Shown: in pieces, positions 26,545-35,688 of the stretch
How the letters are laid out: each line of letters opens with the position of its first letter
How positions within the stretch are numbered: position 1 is the first letter of the stretch
From: Methylobacterium sp. Leaf123
GTDB taxonomy: Bacteria > Pseudomonadota > Alphaproteobacteria > Rhizobiales > Beijerinckiaceae
DNA length: 64,000 nucleotides
Assembly (NCBI RefSeq): GCF_001423405.1
Contig: NZ_LMNS01000012.1
Location: forward strand, 359,211-423,210
Direction of reading: 5' to 3'
The notes under the pieces: model-generated
Told to the model about the DNA's origin: nothing
Seen by the model: the letters and a program-made list of their open reading frames with translations, nothing else
The model's database searches: none
Position numbers and translations under genes: made by a program

Positions 26545-27041
26545 GCCGGGCCACGCGCAAAGGCGCGATCGTCGGCGCCTTCGTGGCCCACCCCCTGGAA
26601 CTCCGCCGCTCGCCCGCGTGGAGGGCTCTATCGGACGAAGGGCGGCGCATCCTGGCCCGGCTCGAGCTTGAGCACATGGAGCACGGCGGCGCGGCCAACG
26701 GGGCTCTCGCCTGCACCTATGCCGACTTCACATCCGACGGAATGCGTCGCACGTCGATCCCCAGCGCGATCCGCGAGTGCGTCGCTCTCGGGTTCCTCGA
26801 AGTCACGCAGGCCGGTCGCCCGTCGGCCGCCGAGTTCCGCCGTCCGAGCCTCTACCGGCTCACCTACCTCAACGGCCGCGACCGCAGCCCGGAGCCGACG
26901 CACGAATGGCGGGCAATCGGAACGGATGAGGCCGCGATCGCCGCTGTCGCCAAGGCTGCGCAGGCACCCCGAGCCCGCACCACCAAGGGGCACCAACTCG
27001 GAGATATAGATAGTAGGCCCAAATACGGCCTTACCCTGTAG
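26541..27041 (+). CDS. Replication-initiator/helix-turn-helix-like protein, 166 aa
   Basis: Starts MSRATRKGAIVGAFVAHPLE and continues with a winged-helix-like core (SPAWRALSDEGRRILARLEL, TSIPSAIRECVALGFLEV, SLYRLTYL). This type of protein occurs in early regions of alphaproteobacterial phages and satellites; initiation of replication is a guess from fold and context. The 3' end of the gene overlaps the first of four repeats at 27015-27110. Confidence 0.6.
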   Translation: MSRATRKGAIVGAFVAHPLELRRSPAWRALSDEGRRILARLELEHMEHGGAANGALACTYADFTSDGMRRTSIPSAIRECVALGFLEVTQAGRPSAAEFRRPSLYRLTYLNGRDRSPEPTHEWRAIGTDEAAIAAVAKAAQAPRARTTKGHQLGDIDSRPKYGLTL

Positions 27042-27110
27042 GCCCACCGGCGGCCTTACGAACCCCACCAACAGGCCCAAATGCGGCCTTGTACAGGCCC
27101 ACCGGCGGCC
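27015..27110. repeat. Alternating A-B-A-B repeat array, possible replication origin
   Basis: Unit A, AGGCCCAAATRCGGCCTT, is at 27015-27032 and 27073-27090. Unit B, AGGCCCACCGGCGGCC, is at 27040-27055 and 27095-27110. Each unit has GGCC half-sites as an interrupted palindrome. They start inside the end of the initiator-like gene, the usual place for satellite and plasmid iterons. Confidence 0.65.
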
Positions 27111-27728
27111 CGGCTTTCTGAATTTCGATGGCTCGGTCTCGCAGCGTTTTGGCTCAGCTTGAGCCGAAACCGCGACGCCCAACGTCGAGGTTCGCAACGA
27201 GGGTGCGCCATCGTGGGCGCGGTCGTGGAAATCTCGGGAAATCCGATGTTTTGCGGGAAGCCGTCGGGCCAAGCCTCTGATCCGTAAGGGCCTGGACCAA
27301 GCGCCGCTTCATAGGCACCGAAACGGCGGTAGCCGGGCGGCGCCCTCAAGTCCCTGGAAAGGCACGAGGCAAGCAAAGCGATCGGTTTCCTCCGGGATAC
27401 CCGTTCGGTTTCCGCGTCCCCCCGCTGTCCCGAGGACACGCCGCTTGTCCCGAGGACATTCGGGGACGGGCCCGTCACGCTTCGTAACGCGTGACAGGTG
27501 TGACAGCGCGTGACGCGGCCCCGTCTGGAAATCGACGCACCTCGGGCCCAGCCAAGCGCCTGAGGCGGCCCGAGAATGCCGGCCGCGCGCAACGGCGCCG
27601 ACGCACCTGCGACACACCCACCGACGCACCGAGACGAGGATCTGGCTATGCCTGAAAGCAACCCGCTCCGCGCTGGGGCGCTGGTGCCGCTGACCTACGG
27701 CGGCGATGCGACCGACTAGCGGAGTTGA
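27111..27728. other. Non-coding stretch between initiator-like gene and STAND gene
   Basis: No confident gene. It includes the hairpin GTCACGC-TTCGTAAC-GCGTGAC near 27475-27497 followed by more GTGACA motifs, and a 23-codon open frame at 27649-27720 (MPESNPLRAGALVPLTYGGD region). That frame may be the start of a gene cut off when the STAND block was acquired. Confidence 0.45.
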
Positions 27729-30700
27729 TTATTCGAAACGTTCGTCTCGCTCCCTATCCTCAGCCGTCTCACGCCGCCGCTCCGCAGCAACCTCTTCCGC
27801 AAGCCGCCTCTTGGCAACGGAAACTAAGTCATCGAGTTCCTTTGATTGAGCAATGGCAGGAAGCATGTCGAGTAAGAGCGAGTTCGCTTCAATGAGTGCA
27901 GCAAGTGAGCCGCTCCAGCTGCTAGGCCTAAAGCGGCGGATGAATACATTCAGGACATCCATTGGATTTGGAGAATGCACCAGCAGAGAAGTCGCTTGAG
28001 GCGACCATGCAAGAGGCTTGTCTCCGTCAGGATGAGATGCAAATGTGACGAAGGAAGCTGCGATTGGGAAGCGTCTTTGCTGCTCTACGCGACACCACCC
28101 AATCAAGTCGGCCTGCGAGATTTCGTCTGCAGGATTCGACTGATGCTCATGAATCCGGCCGAAAATTCTTATACTATTCCTGTCGTCGCCTGCGCTTTCC
28201 TCAAAAAGCGCATCAAGAACAGCTATTGGCTGAGCGCGTATAAGGCCCCTCAGAAGATCGGAATTGTCAAATTCATAAGTTTCATAATCTGAAACGGCCT
28301 GTCTCAACCTGCGCACAACATCAGCAGCGAGAGACGCCCCATCATTTCCGCTGAGACAAGCCTCGGCAACCTCAGCAAGCTCGTATGCCTCGCGTTGGTT
28401 GTTTCTTCGAAATACTAAGCGACGCAACATTTCAGCGCCAGCTTGGACGACTTTCGGATCATGGTGTCTAGCGGCCGAGCGATCTGAAAATAAACGCATA
28501 TAAAGAATTTTCAACGCGACATCGAACCCTTCAGGCTTATCAGCTATCAACAAGATCAGGTCTCTAAAATCGCCGCCGTCCAGATGATCTACTGCTTGCG
28601 CGAATGCGAGGCAACGATACATTCCGACTGGAACAGCACTTTCGCCCAAAATCCGCTTTAGTCGGCTGAGAGCCTGGCTATCGATCCGAATGGCTGTATG
28701 CAGAAACGGAACAAATGGCATTAAAGCAGGGTGACAAAGTGCCCGTTCTAGAAGCTCGTGAGCCAAGCACTGATCGCAATTCCAGATTTCGAAGATGTAA
28801 CCTTTAAGTATTTGCACATCGCGTTGCTCCAGAGGAACGTGATCAAGACCACTAACGAAGCTAGCCCACATCGCAATATGATCGGCGGCAGCGCTCGCAA
28901 GCCCGCAACCGAATGACCACGTCCTAACCCCGCCTCGTAGAAGGCCGGGAAGTAGGGCTGCAAACGCCGCATTATCTATCGCGACCGCTGCGCCAAGCTC
29001 GCGGGCTAATGCCTCTCGTCGTTCGTGCCGGCTCATGTAGTCGGCGGTATCGTCGAAATCTTCAAGATCTAGACCCCCAAATCTATCTCCAAGCACAACG
29101 GCGCGAACTCGTTCTACAATATTAGAAGGTTTTAACTGATCTTCTAGATTGGACAATCGGGAATAAGCGGCCGGACTAAGTTGATCTTTGTCGAAACTCA
29201 TCGTCTGGCGGCACGCCGCCCATCCTTCGCGCCAGAATCCATCTGCTGCGATCCGGCGAGCCAAATTTTCAAGTTCATCAAACATGCCAGCCGAGGACCA
29301 TAGACCACGGAAGTTCACTGCCAGCAGGTCCCGCAGTTCTTGGCTGAGTGGGTTTTCGGTTGATGCGAAGCGCTCGATCAGCGATATCGCCGCCCCGTAC
29401 CAATACCGTATGTCTTCCCTCGTTTTAGGTCTAAATCCGTAGTTTCTTGGACGGGCTCCAAAATTGAAGCGGTGACATGAGCTGAAATGCGTGGTTTTTA
29501 ACATCTCTCGCAGAGCAGATAGGGCAAGTGATTGCTGTTTAGACTTGCCTGTTTGGAGCAGGCGCTCTAACACACTCACCCTCTGGTCAACAGTCGCGTG
29601 CGTCCCTGAGAGATAGATCGTGAACAGCGAAGCAAATGTATCTGAAATACTTTTCGTATCATGATCTCGATCGCCGTGTATCACTGCTCGCGCTAGCAAA
29701 TCGGCACTCAGATCAAACAAATCTCGGTCGTAAGCCAGAGAGTGCAATAATGATTGGTATCTCCGCCATACTACAGCGGAGGCCGTGACGTCACCGGTAT
29801 CAACACGGGCAAGGGCAGAAAGCGCTGCTGTAGGTTGGACTGGGGCGACATTCTCGAACATTTCTTGTCCGAGTGTATTCAAGCTAGCTACATCACCTAG
29901 CAGACCATCTTCGGCGAGCCATCGACTCACAACGGCAATTGCTTGATGATGCTCGTGAAGGAATGAAAGTCGCCGGGAAAATGATCGAGCAAGGCGAGGC
30001 GTTCCGCCAGTCACAAGCAATTTGTCGATCAGATCATAAGGGGTTTCCTCAAGAGCGCGCGCTGCAAGACGATTAGCAACCGCGTGCGGCAGCACCGCCC
30101 GCCATGAGCTACGCTGCTGAACTAAGTCTCGCCGGATCAGTTCGCTGATCTGCCGATAAAGCTCCGACGGCTTGAGGTCGGCAAGCATTGCCAGCTGCGG
30201 TAACTCTGCATCGTCTCCAACAACGTCTACACCTTGAAAGGAGTACACCAGCGAGCAAGCTTGGGCAGCACGGAGCAAGACGTTGTCTGGCTCATGCCGC
30301 TGACGAAAGAGGCGCTGGAAAAGATCATCATCAGACAGACCAGCGACGGTTTCCGAACTCTCGACTGTCCCGGCAAGGGCTATTGCGATGCGGGCGTTTC
30401 CTCCAGACGCCTCGGCAATGGTCCGGGCGTCAACTTCTGAGAGGTGTGAGTAGCGACGTCGGATGAGTTTTTCGATTAGATCTGGTGAAGCTGTGTCGAG
30501 AGTGACAACCTGTGTCCCCTCTGGCTGATCATCGCGTACATCGTACTCGACCGTAACGACGCTCACCGTACTCGCGGAAGCGCTGCATAGTTCTGACAGC
30601 CTTCTATGAAGGTCTGGCGGACAGTTATCGACGACAATTACTGCGCGCGTGCGGCTTGCAATTAGGTCTGAAGCGAGGCCCGTTGGCTGTGGATCTGGAT

Positions 30701-31526
30701 TGTCTGAAAGGTTGGTATAAACGGCGAGCGACGGGTCAATTGGGCGTGTCCCGATACGGGGATCGAATAATGCTTGAACGAGGCGTGTCTTCCCTACGCC
30801 AGAGAGGCCGACTAAGCGCACCATCTTGCCGGGCAAAGTGAGTTCGTCACGCAAGTCATCAATCGCCTCGGCGACCGGCCGGCCGGGCGTGTCACGGTGT
30901 TTGCCTATGTGCAGACGCAGCTTCTCATCGGTGAGGTACTCAGCCTCAACGGCCTCTGCCGCACCGCTCCAGGGGCCGTAGGGGCGCCAGCCTACGAGTG
31001 CCTGACCGATCTTCTCTTTTACCCAGGTGATCAGCCCAGGATGGCGCCGGACCCAGGTTGCCAAGCGAGTGCGGTCATAGAAGTCTGTGCGCAGCTGACT
31101 GGCATTGGGAACATCTGCCACCGCTTCCTGCAACGCGCTTTGTCGGTTTCGAAGAGCCCGATCCGCCGTTGAACCCTGCGAGCTGACAATGATGTAAGCG
31201 CCGGCCTCGTCAGCGAGTTCCTGAATTACCGGCCGGACCACACCCGTTGGGCGCATCTCGGCTATGATAGCGGCTCTCGGCATATCTGGCGTTTTGACTT
31301 GGAAGCCGGTGGAAGTTCTAGGAATGAAGCCATCGATGCTCGTGCCCGCCGGCAATGCAACGCGTACGTCTAAGCCGCCATCCGCGGCGGTCTGACTGCC
31401 GCCCCATGTGACGTGGACGGGCGATAGGTCTCGGCTTGCCAGCTCGGCCTCACACAATCGCGCGACGAGCTCACGTAGGTCGACGTCGTTGAGGCGCGCT
31501 ATGTCGTCGGAAGTGGCATCGAACAT
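27729..31526 (-). CDS. Mrr-like nuclease-STAND NTPase, candidate Avs-like antiphage protein
   Basis: 1265 residues. Residues ~10-175 look like a PD-(D/E)xK (Mrr-like) nuclease: GGLDVRV with Asp53 and FQVK with Gln76-x-Lys78. A STAND NTPase follows: Walker A GLSGVGKT at 240-247 and Walker B AVIVVD at 295-300, then a winged-helix-like region to about 480 (LPQLAMLADLKPSELYRQIS). The remaining ~780 residues are helical and repeat-like, as in STAND sensor regions. Nuclease-STAND proteins (AVAST/Avs) bind a phage protein, oligomerise and cut DNA. Base composition is lower in GC than the flanks, so it is transferred cargo. Subfamily not determined. Confidence 0.8.
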   Translation of the reverse strand: MFDATSDDIARLNDVDLRELVARLCEAELASRDLSPVHVTWGGSQTAADGGLDVRVALPAGTSIDGFIPRTSTGFQVKTPDMPRAAIIAEMRPTGVVRPVIQELADEAGAYIIVSSQGSTADRALRNRQSALQEAVADVPNASQLRTDFYDRTRLATWVRRHPGLITWVKEKIGQALVGWRPYGPWSGAAEAVEAEYLTDEKLRLHIGKHRDTPGRPVAEAIDDLRDELTLPGKMVRLVGLSGVGKTRLVQALFDPRIGTRPIDPSLAVYTNLSDNPDPQPTGLASDLIASRTRAVIVVDNCPPDLHRRLSELCSASASTVSVVTVEYDVRDDQPEGTQVVTLDTASPDLIEKLIRRRYSHLSEVDARTIAEASGGNARIAIALAGTVESSETVAGLSDDDLFQRLFRQRHEPDNVLLRAAQACSLVYSFQGVDVVGDDAELPQLAMLADLKPSELYRQISELIRRDLVQQRSSWRAVLPHAVANRLAARALEETPYDLIDKLLVTGGTPRLARSFSRRLSFLHEHHQAIAVVSRWLAEDGLLGDVASLNTLGQEMFENVAPVQPTAALSALARVDTGDVTASAVVWRRYQSLLHSLAYDRDLFDLSADLLARAVIHGDRDHDTKSISDTFASLFTIYLSGTHATVDQRVSVLERLLQTGKSKQQSLALSALREMLKTTHFSSCHRFNFGARPRNYGFRPKTREDIRYWYGAAISLIERFASTENPLSQELRDLLAVNFRGLWSSAGMFDELENLARRIAADGFWREGWAACRQTMSFDKDQLSPAAYSRLSNLEDQLKPSNIVERVRAVVLGDRFGGLDLEDFDDTADYMSRHERREALARELGAAVAIDNAAFAALLPGLLRGGVRTWSFGCGLASAAADHIAMWASFVSGLDHVPLEQRDVQILKGYIFEIWNCDQCLAHELLERALCHPALMPFVPFLHTAIRIDSQALSRLKRILGESAVPVGMYRCLAFAQAVDHLDGGDFRDLILLIADKPEGFDVALKILYMRLFSDRSAARHHDPKVVQAGAEMLRRLVFRRNNQREAYELAEVAEACLSGNDGASLAADVVRRLRQAVSDYETYEFDNSDLLRGLIRAQPIAVLDALFEESAGDDRNSIRIFGRIHEHQSNPADEISQADLIGWCRVEQQRRFPIAASFVTFASHPDGDKPLAWSPQATSLLVHSPNPMDVLNVFIRRFRPSSWSGSLAALIEANSLLLDMLPAIAQSKELDDLVSVAKRRLAEEVAAERRRETAEDRERDERFE

Positions 31527-31784
31527 GATGAACGCGATAGTTTGATTGATGCCTGCCGTACAGTCTTAGCGCATGCAACCATAACACGCGTCGCACCGCT
31601 CCAGTTCAACCAAAGGCTTGGAAAAGCTTAGGTCACAGAAGTTGCCTTGGTACGCGCGTTGCGCATGATGCCGAGCTCGCACGCGACGTCGGGACGCTTG
31701 GGGAGATCAAGAGGAAGGGGTGGCCGGTCTTGCCGCGTCCGCCAATCCAAGATCGATCGACGATGTGTGAGCGGTGTAGGCCGG

Positions 31785-32165
31785 CTACTGCCCACCCGCC
31801 TGCTTGAACTCCTCGTCGAACCAGTTTTCGGCCGTCTCATCCGCTCCGAGGCGGCAGCGGAATTTGAGGTAATGCGAATATTCATGATCGGATAGCAAGT
31901 TCTTGAAATCGTGCCAGCTTATGTAATTTGGCGATGGCACAATGATGCCGTTATTTTTGGCATATACTCTACAGAGATGGCGAATAGTCCGTTCGGCCTC
32001 ATCCTTGGTCACGCTCTTTGCTCCTCGTTGGTCAGCCGGCAGCTTCACCTCCGCTGCGGCGGTGTACTTCGACGGCGCTCGGATTGGAGGATAGGGGGCG
32101 AGGGTTACGCGGTCGGAATCCGTCTTGCCGGCGCCGTTTGTCATGTTTGTCATGTTTTTCGTCAT
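31785..32165 (-). CDS. Hypothetical protein upstream of the STAND gene, 126 aa
   Basis: Begins MTKNMTNMTNGAGKTDSDRV; three ATG codons in a short Thr/Asn repeat make the exact start uncertain. The middle contains ERTIRHLCRVYAKNNGIIVP and the C terminus NWFDEEFKQAGGQ. No domain recognised. Same strand as the STAND gene with a 258-bp gap. Confidence 0.55.
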   Translation of the reverse strand: MTKNMTNMTNGAGKTDSDRVTLAPYPPIRAPSKYTAAAEVKLPADQRGAKSVTKDEAERTIRHLCRVYAKNNGIIVPSPNYISWHDFKNLLSDHEYSHYLKFRCRLGADETAENWFDEEFKQAGGQ

Positions 32166-32212
32166 GTTTTGTACAGTCCCGCCGGGCGCTGAAATGCGCC
32201 AACCTCGCGGGC

Positions 32213-32431
32213 ATGACGCTCCACATCACCCTTGCTGAGCGCGTCAGCGCCGCCGTGACCGAGGATATGGCTGACGCCATCCGTCGGACAGCCGCCGCTC
32301 GCGGCATCAGCGTCGCCGATTACCTGCGTGGTGCGTTGCAGGGCCGTCTCCTCATGGACGGCACGCACATTCGCCCCCTTCCCAATCTTCATCGACCCGC
32401 CTTCCCGGCGGGCCGCATCGCCCTGCGCTGA
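32213..32431 (+). CDS. Ribbon-helix-helix-like protein, 72 aa
   Basis: MTLHITLAERVSAAVTEDMA, then IRRTAAARGISVADYLRGAL is the strand-helix-helix pattern of Arc/MetJ-type DNA-binding proteins. Divergent from the 31785-32165 gene, so it may regulate that intergenic region. Confidence 0.6.
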   Translation: MTLHITLAERVSAAVTEDMADAIRRTAAARGISVADYLRGALQGRLLMDGTHIRPLPNLHRPAFPAGRIALR

Positions 32432-32442
32432 GCGGAGCCACT

Positions 32443-33303
32443 ATGCCGAAGTCAAATCTCGCCAGAGCGGGTGTCCCCGAAGCGCAGCCGGTCGGGGACG
32501 GTCCTCCGGTCGCTCGCCCGGAACTGACCGTCGCGCTGCCACCGGCAATCCTCGTCACCGGTGGCAAGTCGAGCATTCAGCTTCGCGAGGATCTGGCCGC
32601 CCTCGATACCGAGCGGGAGCGGAACGCAACCCGCATCGTAGAGATGGAGGTGGGACGCAACGCCGTTCTCCTGACGGACGACGACGCGGAGGCCGAGGCG
32701 CACGACGCGGAGATGCAGCGGGTCCGCCGCGCGATCGAGCGCTTCGACCTCAAGCGCCCGGCTCTCGTTCAGGCTGTCGCACAGGCCGAGGAGCGAGAAG
32801 CCGCAGAGGCGCGGGCCCGGCAACAGGCCGAGGCGCGGACCGAGGTCGAGCGCATCCTCGCGAGGTTGGCCGAGGAGTACGAGGCACCGGCCGGCATCAT
32901 CGCCGCCTTCTTGGCAGACTGGAAGCGGGCGGACGAGCTCGCGACCGCTGCCGGCATCGACGGCCCGGATCGTGTGGCGCGGCAGCGTGATCCCGCCATC
33001 ATCGAGCCCGAGCGGGAAGAGCGTTACGCCGTCTACTTCGATGAGCAGGGCCGGGAGACTAATGCCCCCTATTCGCCCGGCATGTCGCTCACCGGTCCCG
33101 ACGGAACACCCGATCGGCCGACTCGCCGCCGCGAGATGCGGACCCGCACACGCCCAGCTCAGCATGACTCAGGCGTCTATCTCGGCTGCCTCGCCAAGCG
33201 GACCAACCTGCCGCCGGCCCGCGTCGGCCAGCCAGCGCCGTGGGAGGGCTGCGACCTCATGCTGAAGGCCGACGACCGGCCTCATGTGCGCCGCATCTTC
33301 TAG
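32443..33303 (+). CDS. Coiled-coil hypothetical protein, 286 aa
   Basis: Residues about 45-165 are strongly helical and charged (LREDLAALDTERERNATRIV, AEEREAAEARARQQAEARTE), a long coiled coil. The C-terminal part includes RYAVYFDEQGRE and SGVYLGCLAKRTNL. It begins with MPKSNLARAG after GCGGAG, and the next gene has a similar layout, so the two may be distant paralogues. Confidence 0.65.
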   Translation: MPKSNLARAGVPEAQPVGDGPPVARPELTVALPPAILVTGGKSSIQLREDLAALDTERERNATRIVEMEVGRNAVLLTDDDAEAEAHDAEMQRVRRAIERFDLKRPALVQAVAQAEEREAAEARARQQAEARTEVERILARLAEEYEAPAGIIAAFLADWKRADELATAAGIDGPDRVARQRDPAIIEPEREERYAVYFDEQGRETNAPYSPGMSLTGPDGTPDRPTRRREMRTRTRPAQHDSGVYLGCLAKRTNLPPARVGQPAPWEGCDLMLKADDRPHVRRIF

Positions 33304-33349
33304 CCGCCGCTGGCGTCGCCCACCCGCCTCAAAAGCCAAGGAGATCCCC

Positions 33350-34402
33350 ATGCCGAAGCCGAAGCCCGCCGCCACCGCCACACTCGAAGCCGAGCTGTCC
33401 GGCCTCTTCACCACCCGCGACAACCTTCGGGCTCGGCAGACCGCTCTCGCGGTCGAATTGGAGGAGGCCGTCGCCCGCCGCCGCGAGGTGCTGATCGAGG
33501 GCAGCGACACCGCCGCCACCGCCGATGCCGAACGCGCCTGCCGCGACGTGGAGGGCACGGCCGCCGGCATCGCTGACGCCCTGGCCGAGGTCGAGCGCCG
33601 GATCAGCGCCACCGAGGACAAGATCGAGGACGCTCGCATTGCTGGCGAGCGCGAGGCCGCCGCCGCCGCCCTGGAGCGTGACGGCAAGGCGATCGACGCT
33701 GCGGCCGAGCGGGTCCGTCAGGCCGTGACCGCCCTGGCAGCAGCGCAGGCAGCGCTCGCGGGAGCCATCACCGTCACGGCCTCCCCGCATTTCGCCAAGA
33801 CCGAGTACCCGGGACGTCGCGACCAGGAGGCCCCCGAAACTCTCGCGGCCTACCTGACCGGCCACATGATCGCGACGACGCTGCCTGGCCTGGAAGTGTC
33901 AGAGGCGGGTCGCCGGGAGCGGTTCGGCTGGCTCAGCGCCAAGCCCATCGAGGCGACACACGGCGAGACCCCCGCCAAGCCTCTACTCACTGACCCGATG
34001 CGCGAGCTGGCGGCCCGTGTCCGTGCTGGTGAAGCTTCTACGGACCTGCCGCGGTTCAAGCGCCCCGAGCCCGACTTCGCCCCCTCGGTGCCGCTGGAGG
34101 AGATCTTCGTCCTCACGGCGTTCCGCTACACGCGCAAGGAGGGATACCTACCCGAGATCGTCAACTCGGTCGTGTCGACCATCCCGGCGCCGGTCGCGCA
34201 GCAGGCGATCACGGCCGGCTTCGCGTCCAAGGTCGAGCCGCACAACATCGCGTCTTTGAGAGAGCGGCGTCGAGCGCAGTCGAACAATCTGAACATCAAC
34301 GACCTGCCGGACCTCGGGTTCGACCTGGGCGCCTGGGTCGAGGGGGAGACCGCCCGCCGCCGCGCCGCATGGCTGGCCGAGCAGGATCGGCAGGCCGCCT
34401 GA
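33350..34402 (+). CDS. Coiled-coil hypothetical protein, 350 aa
   Basis: Starts MPKPKPAATATLEAELSGLF after AAGGAG. Residues ~10-145 form an Ala/Glu/Arg-rich coiled coil. The C-terminal part (VPLEEIFVLTAFRYTRKEGY, AITAGFASKVEPHN) is globular and unrecognised. Clustered with the genes at 32443 and 34504 ahead of the cos-like site, where structural or capsid-modifying satellite genes might be expected; no such function is shown. Confidence 0.65.
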   Translation: MPKPKPAATATLEAELSGLFTTRDNLRARQTALAVELEEAVARRREVLIEGSDTAATADAERACRDVEGTAAGIADALAEVERRISATEDKIEDARIAGEREAAAAALERDGKAIDAAAERVRQAVTALAAAQAALAGAITVTASPHFAKTEYPGRRDQEAPETLAAYLTGHMIATTLPGLEVSEAGRRERFGWLSAKPIEATHGETPAKPLLTDPMRELAARVRAGEASTDLPRFKRPEPDFAPSVPLEEIFVLTAFRYTRKEGYLPEIVNSVVSTIPAPVAQQAITAGFASKVEPHNIASLRERRRAQSNNLNINDLPDLGFDLGAWVEGETARRRAAWLAEQDRQAA

Positions 34403-34503
34403 TCAGAGATCGCCGGATGTTGATCGGCCATCCGGCGACGGCACCCGGGGCGCGGTTCGCCAGGCATGCGCTCCGGGTGTCCCCCTTCTTCAGCGAGGCT
34501 TCG

Positions 34504-34917
34504 ATGACCATCCGTACCGACGACGAATACCGCAGCGCTCTCGCCCGCCTCGATCAGGAGCGGGTCATCATGCGCAGCCGCTCCTTCACCGACGACGAGC
34601 AGCGCGCCTTCGACAGCCTTACCTCCAGCATCGCGGCATACGAGGCAAGCCGGTCATCCGGCTCCGGCTCTCCGCCGCCGGCTGCACCGCCTCGTCCGTC
34701 GACGCCGGTCCCTTCGTCTTCTCCCGCGCCCGCCATGAGCGCCTGCCCGCCCACCCTACTCGCGGACGACATGCGCGCTCGGCTCTTCGCCAGCATGCAA
34801 CGCGAGCTCGCCCGTCAGGGGCTCGCACCCGCGGCGCAGGGCACCGCCTCCACCGCAATGGCCAGCATGGAGCGTGAGATCCGTCGGATGGGCCTCACCC
34901 CGCGAGGGGCGGCGTGA
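34504..34917 (+). CDS. Hypothetical protein, 137 aa, with Pro/Ser-rich linker
   Basis: An N-terminal helix pair (DDEYRSALARLDQERVIMRS, SFTDDEQRAFDSLTSSIAAY) joins by a Pro/Ser-rich linker (about 55-80) to a C-terminal helical region with two repeats of a similar unit: MQRELARQGLAP and MEREIRRMGLTP. Ends 3 bp before the 82-bp repeat. Confidence 0.6.
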   Translation: MTIRTDDEYRSALARLDQERVIMRSRSFTDDEQRAFDSLTSSIAAYEASRSSGSGSPPPAAPPRPSTPVPSSSPAPAMSACPPTLLADDMRARLFASMQRELARQGLAPAAQGTASTAMASMEREIRRMGLTPRGAA

Positions 34918-34920
34918 CCG

Positions 34921-35002
34921 CCCGGGGGACCCTGGCACCCCCAAACCTATACGGGTGGTCGGGGCCCCCAGCTTTCCTAGCGCCAGGGTCGTGGAACCCG
35001 GT
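34921..35002. repeat. 82-bp cos-like repeat, copy 2 (inner element)
   Basis: Perfect copy of 23192-23273, placed 29 bp before the Nu1-like small terminase gene, which is the canonical cos position. It is followed at 35000-35040 by several GRTGACAG units (GATGACAGGGTGACAGGGTG region) that could be small-terminase binding sites. Sequence on either side of the two copies differs, so only the packaging signal is shared. Confidence 0.78.
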
Positions 35003-35031
35003 GACAGATTACAAGATGACAGGGTGACAGG

Positions 35032-35688
35032 GTGACAATCGACGCGACCGGCCAGTCTGAGCCTCGATTTCTGAGCCAAGCGGCCTTCGCTCGCCGCCGC
35101 GGCGTGTCGCGGAACGCCGTCACGGATTGGAAGCAGGCCGGCTACCTCGTGATGACGGCGGACGGCAAGGTCGATGTCGAGGCAAGCGAGTGGGGCCTCG
35201 ATCAGCGTCCGGCGAACTACCGTGGCGGCACCACGCATCGACCGGCGCGAGCGACCCCGAAGGCCAACGGGCCGGCTGGTAAGCCCGCTCGCCCCGTCAC
35301 CGTGCCGCGCCCGGCCCCGCCGCCGCCGATCGAGGAATGGTCTGACGAGGTGGTCGAGATCACGGCGTTGGCCGAGCTCGTTGGCAACGCCGGAGCCATC
35401 GCCGCCAAGGTGGCGATCGAGGCCGGCGCCACCATGCAGGTTGCCGCGATCCTCGACTCCGCTGTCTGCATCCACCTCTGGGCGCTCGCGGACCGCTTGA
35501 TCGGCCTGCCGGACGGGCCCGGCGTCTCGCCCTTCGAGGCCATGGTTGATCGCCGCATCGTCCATCCCGATTGGGCGGCCCTGGCGGACGAGGCCGGCGA
35601 GGTGGTGGACCACGATGCCTGGGACGCGGCGATTGACGCGCTCCCCTCCCTGCAACCGAAGACCAGTGAGAAGCCCGCACCATGCTGA
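35032..35688 (+). CDS. Nu1-like terminase small subunit
   Basis: 218 residues from GTG. The winged-helix N terminus (FLSQAAFARRRGVSRNAVTD, then WKQAGYLVMTADGKVDVEAS) is the Nu1/TerS DNA-recognition domain. A Pro-rich linker (about 75-105) leads to a helical oligomerisation region. TerS selects DNA at cos and recruits the large subunit. No large subunit is encoded in either element. The tail chaperone gene overlaps its stop by 7 bp. Confidence 0.75.
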   Translation: MTIDATGQSEPRFLSQAAFARRRGVSRNAVTDWKQAGYLVMTADGKVDVEASEWGLDQRPANYRGGTTHRPARATPKANGPAGKPARPVTVPRPAPPPPIEEWSDEVVEITALAELVGNAGAIAAKVAIEAGATMQVAAILDSAVCIHLWALADRLIGLPDGPGVSPFEAMVDRRIVHPDWAALADEAGEVVDHDAWDAAIDALPSLQPKTSEKPAPC

